Positions 15,001-30,000 of a stretch of DNA of 64,000 nucleotides are shown piece after piece. The translations under genes were made by a program, and so were the position numbers. The notes beneath the pieces were generated by a model. The model worked only from the letters and a program-made list of their open reading frames with translations. It made no database searches and was not told the origin of the DNA. Origin of the DNA: Lycocorax pyrrhopterus obiensis (Eukaryota > Chordata > Aves > Passeriformes > Paradisaeidae); the NCBI GenBank assembly GCA_014706295.1, contig JACSVZ010000011.1:4404663-4468662 (forward strand), in the 5' to 3' direction. How positions within the stretch are numbered: the first letter of the stretch is position 1; every line of letters starts with the position of its first letter.

Positions 15001-18000
15001 TCTACAAAACCAAGTTTCTGTGAAATTACTATTATCCACACTGAGAAAATCACGCTTTTCTTGAGGATGATTGCAGCACCAGTAGATTTTGGGTTGAGTG
15101 CCTCCAGAAGCTGTTGGTGTATCCACACTAACAGTGGAATGCCTTGCACACAGGCTATTCCAATATTTCTGTAGTGGTACAGTGCCCCCAAAACAGATAC
15201 AGCCTAAAGCTTTCACCCCTCTGTGACCCACCCAGCACTGACATAAATAGGCTGGCCTGCATGAAGCCTGGCTAAGGATAACTGGAAAAGGGAGAAATTT
15301 GGTGAGAAAGGCCAGCAAAAAAAAGTCTCCAAAGTTGGATTTGGAAAAGGAGTCTAAGTGCAAAAAAGGCAAGTACTCCACTTAATTTAAGACTAAAATA
15401 TTAAAATGCTAAAAGAGTGGCTTAAATTAATTCTGCAGCACCCTTTTAAGGGTAGATTTCCTAAACCATGATATTCACTGCAACACAACACAGAGAGTGA
15501 GAAATCCTGGAATTCATCTGATCAAGGGAAGTATTTTATGCAATACCAAATTAAGATTCTGGACTCCTATTTTTCTCCTTTTTTGTAATCATTTCATTTC
15601 ATGTAAGAACACTTCTGCTCATCTCGTGGCCATACTATAATAGTATCACAAAGCTATTTTATTCTGCACCAATCTGGAAGGTCTACAAGGTCTTTTCTTG
15701 TTTTTTAGAAGTATTTTAAATGGCATCATTAATTTGCATCAGTTTACATCTCACATTTTCTATAACCACTGTTACAGATGTTGCACACAAGATTAAGAAA
15801 AGTGTGTTCAAGAAGTTTTGATTCAGTCTTTTGACTGCATACATGCCTAAAACTCCATTCTGCTCTTGCTGAACAATGCACTATTGTGAAGTGTAGGATG
15901 CAGTCCCACAGATATGATTTCGGTATTAATTTAAATCTCTCGGGCACTCTTCAGGTTCTTTCCCAGCTAAACTATTAAATTATGCAATCAATTTCTATCT
16001 TGGAGAAGTACCTCAACTGTAAAGTGCTGTGGTGTATGAAAACCAGGTCCATGAAATTACACTGTGACAATTTACAGGAACATAATGATTTTAGCAAATC
16101 TGCCCAGCTCTGTGGGCTGCAGGTGATCCCCATGGGTGTTTGTCAGTGTGAATTTGTGCACAACTCCAGTGCTAATTCCAAAGCCATACCCAGAGCTGGC
16201 TGGGTGTGGTCACAAGGGCCGCCTGAAAATTGGCAAGAGGAAGGGAATTGAATTGGTTGGATATTATTTGCAAGAGGAGGATTTCACAAACACACACAGG
16301 TAACAAGATTTGCACACACAGCTGCCTGATCCTGTGTTCTTCACTTGTCCTTAAGTTTCTGGTGAAGTGGGTCACCTTTAAAATCACCAGACACTGACAC
16401 ATTTCCCTATATGTTCATAAGAAGTCAATTACTTTGAGTTCATTTTAGAGTCCAGTCAGCTCTTCATAGATACATACCCCTCATTCTAATCTCTTACAGA
16501 AATGTCATTCTTTGTAATTTTCAAAATTTTGCTTTCCAAAATCATCTATCAAGCTTTTGAACAAAACAAACATTAGCTCCTACACAAATCTGGATTAGGA
16601 AAGTGAAATAAATGTGTAAAATAACATACATATATGTACCGAAATAGATAAACATCTGAAATATGTTTCAGGAATTCAGAAAGAAAGGAATCATTATTCT
16701 GAGTTTCTGTGTATTTATAGAGGTGAACACTGAACAGGAACTAGTTTTTAAACCATTCTGTGTGGTGTAACATTGACAATGGATGATATTATTTTCCTTA
16801 TGATTCCACACTCATACAAAATGCTGTGATGGCAAATACAGCTACCTGGACATTTGTGCACTGTTGTGTGGCTTATTTATACTCCTGTCATTCCCTCACT
16901 GCAACTCTGAGAGAGAATTATACCATCTTCTCTTTGCTCTAACTGGATTACCATTAATACAATGGAATTAAATCTAGTGTAAACATGATCCAGCTCTGGT
17001 ATCAAGTACGACTTTGTTACATCAAATCTTATTTTATTAGAACAAGCAGATCATCTGAAGGAAAGTTCTAAATGCTACAGCTGCTGACACACTTCATGTG
17101 AAAGAGCTTCTGTTTGAAGACCCCAGAAATCTTTTTCAATTACACCAAAATCACATCAGTGCACCAAACTGAACCATTTCCAACACTGGACATTCTCCTG
17201 TCACACAGGGAGAGCAAGGGGGAGCTTATGCATAAATACAAAGCTCAATGTGCACCCAACACAAATTTAGCGAGGAAAACAAGGACCAAAGTAGAAAGAC
17301 CAAAATATATAATGGCCTCTGAGACCCTGCATTGTTTTGCTAAACAGTTTAACAAAGGAAACTATCCAAGTAATTTTATTTATGAAAATGAACTGAGAAA
17401 CAACAGAAAAGGTTGAGAAAATGCTCTGCTATGGATCTGCAAAAATTGGCTTGACTGAGGGCAATAAAGGCTATTTTAACTAACTCACATTCTCCTATAA
17501 CATAGTATATGAAGCGTGGATATTATTACTGCAGCACTGTATAGTAGATGAGAGGCTTCTTTACAGCCTCATATAAACTGTGTCATATTTTCTCTGTTTT
17601 TTATTACTGCAGTTTAAATGCTGCTTTTATTATGTGCAATGAGGAATACATGTCTATGCCTGCTGAATTTGTGTATGAAATAAAACAGGGAAATCCTTTT
17701 TCTCTCATAATTTGCAATGAGTCGAGTACTTGGGAAAGATGCTGGTCAGGTAACACTTTAACTCTACTTTGAAATACTTACTATAATGAATAGTATTTAC
17801 AGAGATAAGTATTAATTAGAAGGAAATACCAAAAATGTTTCATGAGCTAGCACACAATTCTAGGGTTCAGCAACTTTAGTTTGACTCATGAAATACAAAA
17901 GAATGCAAAGAACATGACAGACATGCAGAAACATCTGTCCTTATCACCCTGGATAATAAGATCTCAGGAGAAGTCTTAATAGCTTTTAAGATCTTTTTCT

Positions 18001-21000
18001 CCTGGTCTTAGGGCTGTTAGGTGTAAAAATGTCTGTATGGTGCTTCCTTACTTCTGCAGGTATTTGATAAACTGCAGCATCCCAAAATAAACAGAGCAAG
18101 TTGGGCTGGAGATGTTCTGGCACTCCAGCAGCCTGCAGACAGCCACTGCTTTCTGGGGTCAGGACACAGTTCTGTCTTCCACCCACTGACCGCTCATACT
18201 GGACATGGAAGAAAATCTTACAAACGTTTCCACACACATTATTTCCTGCAGAAATGGACTATGCTAATTTTTTGTTCTAGTAACATAAAGAGCATAAAAA
18301 TAATACCTTTCCAAATCTATGTCTTACTTTGGATTATTGCAGTGTCTTTCCTGATAGGTGACCCCTCCTCCACAGGTGCGAGTGCACTCGGACCACTCGG
18401 ACCAGGCAGACCACTGGCCATTGACAGGCTTGGGCCCGTGGTCACCGTATCGGACACACTGTCCTCTGCGACACCACTGCAAAACAAGGCCAGAAAACAG
18501 AGTTACAGCACCTAGGAGATGCAAAAAAGAAAAAAAAACCCCACATTTAAAAGCTCCAGTGCTTGATCCTAATAAACCTAAGGTCACCCACTGAACTCAA
18601 TGAACAGCTCACAGCAGGACAAGGACTCTGGAGTACAATGGACTCGATCCATACAATGGAATAGATAAGTAATGTTCTAATATTTGTCCAACTTCTGAGT
18701 TGAACATCCCTGAGGTAACAAATTTTCAAAACTGTTCTCTTGAAGAGTGCTTTTTTGGCTTACTCTTCCCCCAAAAATCCATGTTACTTTATGGCCCTGT
18801 GCTGCAGAGCCTCAATACTTCCCGTGTAATTTACAAACAGCCTGGTAGAATCCTGCTAACATGTTTCCCTTTTATGATTCGATTAGGAAATACTGCACAA
18901 AGAGAAAAAGCAAAATAAAACATTTGTCAGTAACTTGAAAATCAAAACAATGCTCTGCTGGAAGAAACATTCCAGGAAAAGAAAATATTTTGTGTAACTA
19001 CAGATGTGAATAAATTAGAAGGTTCAACTTAAATAAGCTCAAACCAATGAGGGTAAATACAAACAAATAAGATGAGAGTAAATGAGAAGGTTTGACTCAA
19101 ACAAATAAGCTCTTTTAGTGGTGATCTCTGATGAAAATATGGCCTTAGTCTGTATAGCAAGTATTATGGCTGAAAGTATGCACATATCAGAGTGGAATTT
19201 GAAGCACTGATCTAATTCCTGTTATAATTCATGTATTTTCTTACTGATTTAGATTTGCCGGAGATATCTGATCCCACAGCTCGATGGGAGAGGCATCAGG
19301 CCCTGCCATCAGACAGGTACCACTGGGAGGACACAGCCTGAATACGCATCACAGTGGAATCATTTACAACGCAATCTCAAAGTCCAGGACAGCAAACCTG
19401 GAGGGATCTGGATAGAACTGGTTTTGATGAGAGCTTGTATTTGACTAAACACAGTCTAAACTCAAGCTAGCATGGCAATGTTTTATTTAGAAAACAACTT
19501 ACCATACTAATACCACAAGCTGTTCCTTCTGCTGCGGGCATGAACTTTGTCTCACACCTGTGACCCACTTTGTGACACCACAGAGATTTGCAGATATCCT
19601 GAAAAGGAAACAGTATTCACTACAGTACTCATAATTTCCATTATTTCCTGCTGTTTAGAAAGAGTAATAAATGATACATGCTTTTTCTACCTTAAAAGAC
19701 ATATAAATAAACTCTTTTCTGAATTTAGAAAAGCCTGGGTTTAAGTTTCCTAGCACAGCCATACCCTGTATATTGCCTTTTTGTTTATGCACTGTTTCAC
19801 TATATATTTCTTAAAACTATATTGAGTGTGAGATTATAATAGAGCACAAACAGTGTTAAAAAGTTCATGGCTAAAATTTCATCATGTCTGCAGGGACTAT
19901 AATACTGCGAAGAGACAAGATTTTTCTAAAACACAGAAGATATCTGGAAAGGCAGTCTGTGCACAGTGCTGTTCACTCCCCCTTCCTTGTCTATTAGCTG
20001 TGGAAGAAACACAGCTGCCATCACTTGAATAATGTGGTTAGTATACAATAAATCAAAATACTCCAGGATAATACCAGGAGTAAAAGAAATTACCAAACGT
20101 GTTTTCAGAATGAGCACTCCAGATTATTTTTAAAAATGCCTTCTCTGAAGAGACCAGTAAGGAGTGTAACAGTCATTAAAACAATAGGTTAATCTAAATT
20201 AATCATTCATCATGAAGTCAAGAGTATAAGTTACATTTCATTGCTCTAAAATAACCCTATAGATCTCCCCCAGGCTTTCTGCTGTCATAAAAGTAAAACA
20301 CAAGAAACTGAGTCCTTCTTACCCCACACCCCACACAAGCTTTGATCAAAACTCTACTGCCTGCTAATTTCCCTTAGCATAGCAGGCAAGGGCTCATGGC
20401 TCATGTGGATTCAAGTGCCCTCCTTATGACTCCTGGAAGGAACACATTTCCTTCTGAAACTCCCCTGGGACTGGGGTATTCCTCAAAAGAGGCCAGTACC
20501 TTCAAAGCAAATTGCCAAGCAAGATAAGGCAGAGAAAGAGCCCAGGCATCTGAAGAACCCCATATTACTTGTACTTATTCAGTGTACTGCAGTTCTTTCA
20601 TGTCATTTTAACTTCTCAAAAGTGCATCAATAGGTACCTTTACAAAGCTGAGGTTGCATAGTTTGGCTTTCATTCCAAATTGCCATTTGCACTGGGTATC
20701 AGCATCATAGATCTGCCCTGGCAGTTTGTCAGGGTATTTATACTGTCCTGTTTGCTTCGGTTCATCAATCAGGCAGGCAGCTTGAGCTGTACTATAATGA
20801 GAAGGTAAATTAATCATGACTATGATCTTTACATCAAAATATTTTAATTTGCTACAGACCAGCACAAATACATAATATGGTATACAGTACCTTTAACTAG
20901 TTCTAGAGGTATGCTCTGAAACAAAAATATCTGTGTGCAGGAACCAAAAGCTCTTGACATCTTGTTGGTAGCCTGACCTGCAAAGTTTTAAGGAAGCAGG

Positions 21001-24000
21001 AATTTCCAGGCTTTGGGACTGTTGTGATAACAAGAAAGAATGATGTCAAATTCTTCTCCTCCCTGTATTCCTGGGTAACCAAGAGCAAGGGGACCTCATC
21101 TACTTGTTTCCCTTAAGTGGATTCCCCAAATCAGGAATCAGCAGAAGCAGCAGGCACAGTGTCCCTTTCCAGCATTTGCCCTGTGTGCAGCTGCCAGGAG
21201 GCTGTTGCAGGGTGTGTGCTTTGGGCTGGCTGTGTCCAGAGCACAGCTCCCAACTCCACCTTTTCCCCTTCGTCTCTGCCTGAGAATCTGTGCATGCAGA
21301 AGGTCACTTTATGCTAGATTTATCTACCAAGTGTCAGCCTCTGGGACCATATTGCAGGTTGGGGGGCTCATGTGACTTTTTAGCTTGCAACTTGCTTCTG
21401 TACACAAAATATACTGCATTAAAAAATCCCCAGAACTCCATTACCTTTTCTGGCTGCTACTCAAAGATATTGACTGGGAATTCAAGGATCAGATCCACAT
21501 AACTGACTGATTCTCACTCTAAGGAATTAACACCTAAAATGCCTGTGTTGGTCTTGGTCAGAGTACCTCCTACATATTTTTTTAGTAATTGTATTGACAA
21601 AAAAAAATAAGGGAAAGATAAACGTAATGATTAATTAAACAGCGATTGAAAAATAGTTCCTCTAAAGGCATCACTGAGTAATGACAACATGCTGGAAAAA
21701 TAACTGACATCTTTCCCTTTTTCCTTTGTCCCAGAAACAGGATGTGAAAAATGTAAAATGCCCTTTACTCATGACATGAGCTAGATCAAGAGAGAAACTC
21801 CAGTGAGAAAGGCCACTGATGTTAATTTACATTTTGTAATGACTTTGGTACCACTGTGTCTGCCCTCTTTTGTGTACACTTCCTACGAATTTTCTAATAG
21901 ACCCAGCTGCTGACAGGAATGCCTGGGAAAGAATTATGTGCCAGTCACTTCTGCAGGGTATTCCTGGAGGGTGAAACTCATGCTTTTGAAACAAGGCAGG
22001 ACAAAAGCCCTTCCAGGCCACACCACCTCAACGCTCCAGCAGCCCGTGTGTGGGCTCACACACTGCAAGGGTTTGAGCACATTTTAAAGGGGGAGAATTT
22101 CACACTTTAGTAATTTTTATGCTGTTCAGGAATTCAAGCCCAGTTACTAAAGCTGCATTCCCTGGCATGGGCCCAGATTTACATCTGACCTACCTGAGAA
22201 ATTTGTTGAGATACTGCCTGCTGCACACTGACCAAGAAAACACTCCATTGTTTCCAGTAAGTGTGGGAGACATAATATTTCCCTCAGCTTTTCTACAAGC
22301 ATTTCCTTCTCCATCGTGAATCATACCAAAGCTGAAAAGAGAACCAGGTGGGAGAGTGAAAATCTAGATTAAACAGAAGCAAGACAAAATTTGGGGGAAA
22401 AGAAACACTTTCTTGGTAACAGCTCTATGCTTGAACTCCACAGGGAACGTGGAATTCATCCCTTTCATTCCAAAGGCATGAAGACTTATGCTCCATACAA
22501 ATTAGTATTGGTATGAAACAAGTTCCAATTAACAGCAAATTTTTGTCATCACACACTTGTCTGACGGGAAAGGATAGTCAGGTTCCAAGGACAAGCCACA
22601 CTGGGGGTGGACAGGAGCTCTGCACTGGGAGCCAGTGCCAGGACACTGCACAGAGGCACCGGAGCTGCAGACTGTGCCCAAAGTTTCCCAGTTTACCCAC
22701 TTCTCACTCCTGACAGAGAACATTTTCATGGTGAGGTGGGTGGACATCACGGATTTTATGTTCAGCCACACTTGTACTTTCCTATGAGTCTGTCAGCTCA
22801 AAACCTGGAAGCAGTGTGAGCCTGTCTTTGCCCAGGGACAATGCCTGTTAACATGAACAGTGTGGAGATCAGAATCCAGGGAAACACCAGCCACAGGAAC
22901 ATACCTTACACACCATAACTGCCTTCCTAACAGGCAGGAAGAGCTACAGAGCTCCACTTGTAGCACAGGAAATGGGTGTGAATGAATAGAATACAAAAAT
23001 ATGAATATAAAAATATTATTATTTTTCTAATTTTGGCCACTAACTTGCTTTATTACCTCAGGCAAATCACATTGGTTTCCTCACCTTTGTTATACAGTGT
23101 CATTTTGTCTAGACTGTAAAAGTTCAATGGGAAGAGTGCCTCTTACTGGGAACACTGCCTCTTATGGGGTGTTTTGCTCAGTCTGAGAATCAGGAGGCCC
23201 TGCTTTCACTAGGAGAGGTGTTAGGATGATATAAAGAATAATAAGCAATAATAAAATCGCATTATAGTTACAAATTATGGGGATTTTATTGATATAATAA
23301 AGCTAATTTTTAGAGGTTTTCCTTTCACTGTTCTGTATTTACTTACTGTATGGGACATCTGTGAATTTCAATGCGTTTGGGATAGAAATTTCATCATCTG
23401 TTACTTCAATATTGTAGTACATTGGTGACTTTATAAATGTAATCTGTGCATGTGCAGAGAATATCTCATTTACTGGACTCAAGCCTCTACTGCTATAAAT
23501 CATTACAGGCTCATCAGAGTTACTGCATGCGTTGCCACCAGCTGAGGCTCCAAACTTCCTAAAATATATGGCTCTTTCTATAAATGGACAAAAAAAGTAC
23601 CAACTGAGCCAGTATTTTAGAACCCTTCATAAAATACATTGTTCCCCTGCACTGCAGCCAGAGAATCCCCAGTTTATATCCCACTGACACAATGGGCTCT
23701 GAACACCCAGAGGAACTGTCAAGCTTTCAGGTAAAAACACAAACTTTAGAAAATCATTAAAATGTCTAACAAAACACTAAAATGTCTAACCACTGAAGCT
23801 TTCAGTGGATCACAGAGTGTGATATTCCCCTCCTGTGAAACCTTTTGGTTAATACATTCACAGTGGACCTAAGCACCCCCAAGGCTGTCACAGGTTTTTT
23901 TCTTCCAGGAGTCTCTGCATCACAGAAACCAAGTTCTGTTGTCTTACATCATGTATTAGGTAGTCTCAGGACCATGAACATGACAAATGATCATAAAGAC

Positions 24001-27000
24001 ATTTTGTGTCAGGCACAGGCTTTCCCCAGGAGATAAGAAGCATTTTATTCGGAGCATGGAAGTGTACCAAAGAAAGGTTGAATAACATGCGGATCAAAGG
24101 CAGCGGTGGAAAAGAAAAAAAAAAAAAAGAAATATTTTTTAAAATTCCAAGAAGAATCTCCCAAAGCAAATAAGAAAATAAAAAGGGAGGAGAACATTAA
24201 GAGACTAAATGGGATAATTCTTGAAAAATAATCTATAGGCCTGATTCTCTACTAATACTGATCGAAGGGCATTAAAAATGTACTGAGGTCAGCCAAATTG
24301 CATTAGTGTGACAGGAGGCTCAAACAATATTCGTATTACATATCTGGTCCTTTGAATGCTTTGGCACCATTCCCACGGGCCTCACTGGCAGCTGGATTAC
24401 TCTTTAATTCCTTGCTTCCCTTCAGATGCACAGAAACCTGTGAAAGGGTCACTCGTGTAGACATCAGGTCATAGTGTGTACTGCAGAGCATATTTGTACA
24501 ATGAAAACTAAATAGCCCTGATGCACTCAGGCAGAATGGGAAGGCTTCATGCCTTGACCAATCAGCAGAATACAGTACCACTGCTTTCCAAAGGTCTTCT
24601 GAGCATTAATGTTGCTGAAAAATCAAGACCTTTTAACTAACCCTTGATGTCAGGTTTGCACCACACAGAGAAACTCTGCTTCTCTACTGCCAGTGGTGAG
24701 ACCGACTCCAGCTTGAACTGTGCTAAAACTGGAAATCAAAACCATGCACAAAGCTGTGGAAAAGGAATTCAAAATGACTGGGGAAAAAACCAGCAGAACA
24801 AAACCTGACCATCATCTTTAGCTTTAATTCAACAATTTGAAGAATAGCTGAAGCTCCACGAAAGATTATTACTGATTTTGTATGAGAGACACCAGGTTCT
24901 AAGAAAATGACAGTCTTTCTACAATAGAAATCAAATGGAAATCCAATGGACATAAATACAGAAAGGTAGAAACCACCACAAAGGTGGGTTTTACCCAAAT
25001 CACACATTAAACACGTAGAGAGAACAAAGGACAGGTTGAATTTTTCCTGTGAAACTCTGGGTCTTCTGGGAAAGGGAGACCTCCAAGAGACTCAGAGAGC
25101 TCCCCTCTGCACTGAAGCTGCAGTAACCTGCAGTGACCCCTCTCTTTTTGGAGCAACCATATGGATGCCAGCAGTAATTTGCCTACCAGAATATGGGAGC
25201 AGAGTGGGAAGCTCAAAGGTATGAGAGAGGACTGGTCAGTTCTGAGCCCTGCAGAACACCACTGGTGACCAGTATTCAGCTGGATGGAGCCCCGTTCACC
25301 ACCATTCTCTGGGCTTCCAAATGATTTATACTTAGAATGAGCCAATCCAAATGATCTATATTTAACTGATTTGTATTAAGTAGGCAATGTTTCCATTCAC
25401 TTACATATTTGTTTATAGAAGAAGAAACTTACTTGTGTCCAGATTCATGAGCAATTGTAAAAGCCAGTCCAAGGCCTGTATCTTCATTAATGGTGCAACT
25501 GCGGTACTTGCTGCACATGCCACTGATAGGTGCAAATCCTGAAGGAAGGAAGCAGTAAAATAGCTTGTTCCTCTACAGAATTCTGAATACACATATCATC
25601 TGCACTGCTCCTAATAAGCCAGTTTATTTTGGCACAGGGAGACACTTGTCTACTTCATCAGGTTTATCATGGAGGAATTACAGCAGACTTTTATTTGACA
25701 ATAAAGGAACTCCTATATAAAAAGTATAAATCAAACCTAACCTCTCCAACTACACTTTATTTGTAAAGATTATTCTCCCCCCAACCCAACCCCCCATGCC
25801 TTTCCTGCTCTCAAATTAGGGAGGAATCCCATTCAAAAAAAGGCAAGCAGCCACAAAAAGAAAAAGAAATAAGAGTGGCTCAGAAATATTCTCAAAATCA
25901 AAAATATTCCTTGAAGAGGTGACAATCCAAAAATACTACTGTCCTGTCCTCTTCAAGAAGAATAACAGCATGTGCAAAAATGGACTCTTATTTGAAACCA
26001 ATTCAGCTCCTCCTGTGGACACCCCCAAGTTTCTCAGCCTGTGTTTTGGTGTCATACCTAAAGTATCACAGGGCTCGTTCTTCCAAGAGCAGATGTCAAA
26101 GCCCGTGAGAAGGATGGCATGGTCGTGGCGCTTCCCGTTCTTCCCAACCAGGGCCGACTGCCACTGACAGAAGCTGTTCAGGGACTGGTCAGCGTGGTGG
26201 TTGATTAACAACCCACCCTGCAGGGAGTGCACAGACACACAGACAAGGTGCTTCCATCGGGATGTGAGAAAGGAGATTGAAAGAGTAAGAGTTGCTCAGG
26301 GAAAAGGGAATTAATACTTCATATTTGTTCTATATCAACTATGTATTCCCATGTTCACTGTCTGTGGTGGCTGAGTCAGCTGATGAGTGGATCTCTTACA
26401 ACTGTAAAATAAATCTGGGCCTCTCCCCAGACACACAGATATTTCCAAAGTTGGTGGCTGGAATTACAGTGTACAAATATATTTGATTCCCGAGAATGCT
26501 GAACACCAAGCCATATTCAATATTGTGATTAAAATGTATTGTGATTTCTGGGGAGGAAAAGTATTATCCAAGTAGATCAACCCATCACAAATTTCTTTTC
26601 AGCAAAAGAGGTTTTGTCTTCTTTTGTCTCAGCACCCCTGACACAAGAATTGGCTCCACTCCCACCTTTTGTTACATGCTTTCTTTAGTTTGGGACTTCT
26701 CCTTACCACTTCGGATCATCACACCCTGGAAAGCTCAGTTCAAAATTTTTCTGTTTATTTAAACACTTATTAAGTAGATTCCTCACTCCAGCCATTTCTC
26801 CTCAAGGAAACACGGGAAAATGCTCAGTTTTATCTTACTGGAAGCATTTCAATGTGTCTAAAGAATATTTATATGAAATGAAGAATTTAGAATCAAAACC
26901 CAAGAAGCGGTGAAAAGCAGAAAGTGTCATTTTGGAGATTTTGGCAGTTTTAATCTTCTTCTCATACTCCCTGTCTTAAGAAACCTCCCTGTACCTAACA

Positions 27001-30000
27001 TGGGGCACCCAATGCTCCCAATGAACAGCAGCAATGAAGCAGCTCAGACCAAAATTCTGACACAACTTACAGGCTCTTGTTCCAAAAGAAGCAGGCTCAC
27101 AACAATAATGTTTATATCACTTCCAATTGTTCCATCCTTAAACAGACTAGAGACCTGCAATGATTATTGGAGAGGAAATATCACCTACATGTATAATCCC
27201 TTTTTAACAGATTAAACACATGTGCTGAGTTATTGCCTTGGACTTCAATTTTCAGTACTAACTAACGGAGTTATACACCTTGGAGGATTAATCCAAAAGA
27301 GCTCAAACCAGAAGAATTATGCCCCAAACTACACTTAATCAAAAACTTGAAAATCTTCTATTGACTTCAACAGGCTTTGATCTGTCCTTGGTCTCCTGGA
27401 TCGAGTGTAATTAAGGCCAAAGTTCAAGCTCAAGTTTTGCAGTACAAAAGTAAAGAGCAAGACCACGCAGGAAAACCTATATCTAGTCAAATTAGATCAA
27501 TTTTATGGGAATTAATTTGTGCTTTCTCAAATAAATGTTTGTTTCTAGGAGACACGAGATGAAACAGACTAAGCTTCATTATACTAAATGAAAGCTTCAA
27601 TTTCAAAGTGCCTGCCTTTTTTGTACTACACAGGAAGTATTCTAAAATTTAACACTTTAAATATTTTCTTTTTTTTTTTTAACTCTACAGCACTGTTGCC
27701 AGAGCTCTGATAATCTAAAGATGTACATTAAAAGGCTTTTTGACCTAAGTAATACATTAGATGAGGGTTGAAGATAGGGCGCCTCTGCTCTTTTCGGTAT
27801 CACTTTTTGTCTAATTAAAGATCCTACTCTGACACAATATTCCCAAGAGAAAAGACACTTCAGTGACTCCACACCTTACCATGTTCATGACTGTTAAGAT
27901 ATATGTTGTTACATTTTCCTTGCCATGTTTCTCCAACATTTTTTTATCTGCCACAACAAGGGTTTCAACATTTAGACTTCCATTTTTCTGAATTTTAGCA
28001 GATGATCTTTTGAACCTCACAGAAGTCCCATACTCATCTGAGCGAATGTAGGTCTCTTTCGTGGGTGGCTTGGGTGCATCTAAAAGGAAATAAAACTGTT
28101 TTGGAAAGAGTTCAGATCACCCATGAACAGTTTCATCAGAAAATGAAGTATCACAGGTTTAAAGCCTTAGATTATTTTTATAGCATGTGATTTAATACTT
28201 CTGGCTGAGTTCTCCTATATTTATTAAAAAAGACCTGATTCATTCCTGAGGGAAGGACGGCTACAGGGAGAGAAGGAAATGGGAGAACCACATTCGTATG
28301 CAATAAGCAGTTTAAAATAAGGAACTAATCTAATAAAATGGTAGCATCTGTGCAAAAAAATATAACAGAATTTTTAACAGAGTATCTGCATTTTTCCTGT
28401 CCTTTTGATAACTTCCTGAGGTGTTTGGCATGTGCTACTTACATAGCAGTTGGCAAAAAAGTCCTTTCCACAACAGATGTCCATGGTCAGTACAGAAATC
28501 AGATACCCACCACAAGTAAATTCCTGCCAGCCTGATACTGGGACTGACACCAGCCTTCCATGCCAAACTGCCCCTGAGATTATTCCTGCCATGATGGATG
28601 CCAAGGGAACGTATTCATTGAGTACAGGGAAAAGTCAGGCAACACCAAGGAGGGCTTGACAACAACAATGCATATCCCAATTCCAGGGTGCATTTTCTCC
28701 CTTCTTTGCAGGTGCAGCACAGGCAGTGGCACAGCAGGAGAATGGTCTCTACTCCAGTTCTTCAGGGAACCAGAAGAAGGGAAAAGAAATCCATCTTCCA
28801 CATCCTACAGCGCTCCTGCCATCCACAGCTCCTTCTGCATAAATCTCTGCATCAAGAATTAACTCAAAGGCCACTTTAACAAACTCTTTGGATAACAATG
28901 GGATTTTTTTTTGACACAGGATGTAACAACACAAGTGAGGGAGCCTCAGGTAGCGAAAAAAATCCTGCCTGTGCCTCATCAGAAAGTTATTCCAAAGAGC
29001 TAAAACAGACCCTACTTGCTTCCATGCCAAACTGGGAAATCAAGAACACCACCGAATGCACAACAGTGGTCTGCTTTCAGGAACTCAGCAGTCTGAAGTG
29101 CATTTCACATACAAAGGACCATGTCGTGGTGATTTTCAAATGTATCACTCATTATACACAGCCGTACTTTACAAGCTCAAAGAACTTTTCTTTTCTGGAA
29201 GCACACAGAGACACAAGGACAGGCCTCAGCCAAGAGGGAAGTGCTCAGTTCAAGGCACATCAGTGCCCAGGTACTATTTCGAAGGTGATAACAACTTCAG
29301 TACACACATATATCCATGAGCAGAGGCATTTTGCTCTTGAATTTACTTCACTGCTAGTCATAAAACCTTAGCAGCAGTTTCATGCATGTTTTACTAACTA
29401 TAGTCCAGTTAGTTCTCATGATCCAAAAGCATTTAGGTTGTGACAAAGAGTTTGGAAGATGATTAACTGGCTTTTCTAGTGCCTACAAACTACTTGCACA
29501 TGAAATTTTAAAAGATGGTGAGTGGGACAAGCTGTTTTTATGACAAAGTGGCAATGTGCTCTTCCCTCTTACTGCTCAGCAAGTTTGATTTCATTCTCTA
29601 GGTTAGGATAAATTAACCTTGACTAGGCAGGGTTAATAGCAGAGCACCGCCTTTTGTCAGCCTGAATTCTCCATCCCGTTGTTCATTCGAGCTGAAACTT
29701 TCTATTCCAGGTGACCAGACTGGATTTCACTGCAAATTTCAAATGGGTGTGACTCCAGATCTCAGAATAAGACCAGGAAAATAATGCAAAAACTTTAAAA
29801 AAAAAAAAAAAGGCAAGAAGAAAAAAGCGCCAAATACTCATAGAAAAAGTGTTCCCTTTACTGGAGCAATTTCCTCTGCATCCTGTATTTTCCTCTACTC
29901 AATTAAACAATGACATGTGATTTTATTTGTATTTCATTCAGTGAACACAAGATCAATTTGTTCTATAAATTAACCAGGGCTGGGTCTGGAAATAAGTCGT

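Larger units (their letters stand above)
22332..25432 (-). other. ADAMTS18: ADAMTS18 intron 8
   Basis: Splits the zinc-binding motif. It contains a poly-A stretch (24116-24129), an L3/MIR-like fragment (23045-23215), a 20-base tandem (about 23759-23790) and an unassigned exon-like open segment (23347-23577). Confidence 0.85.
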
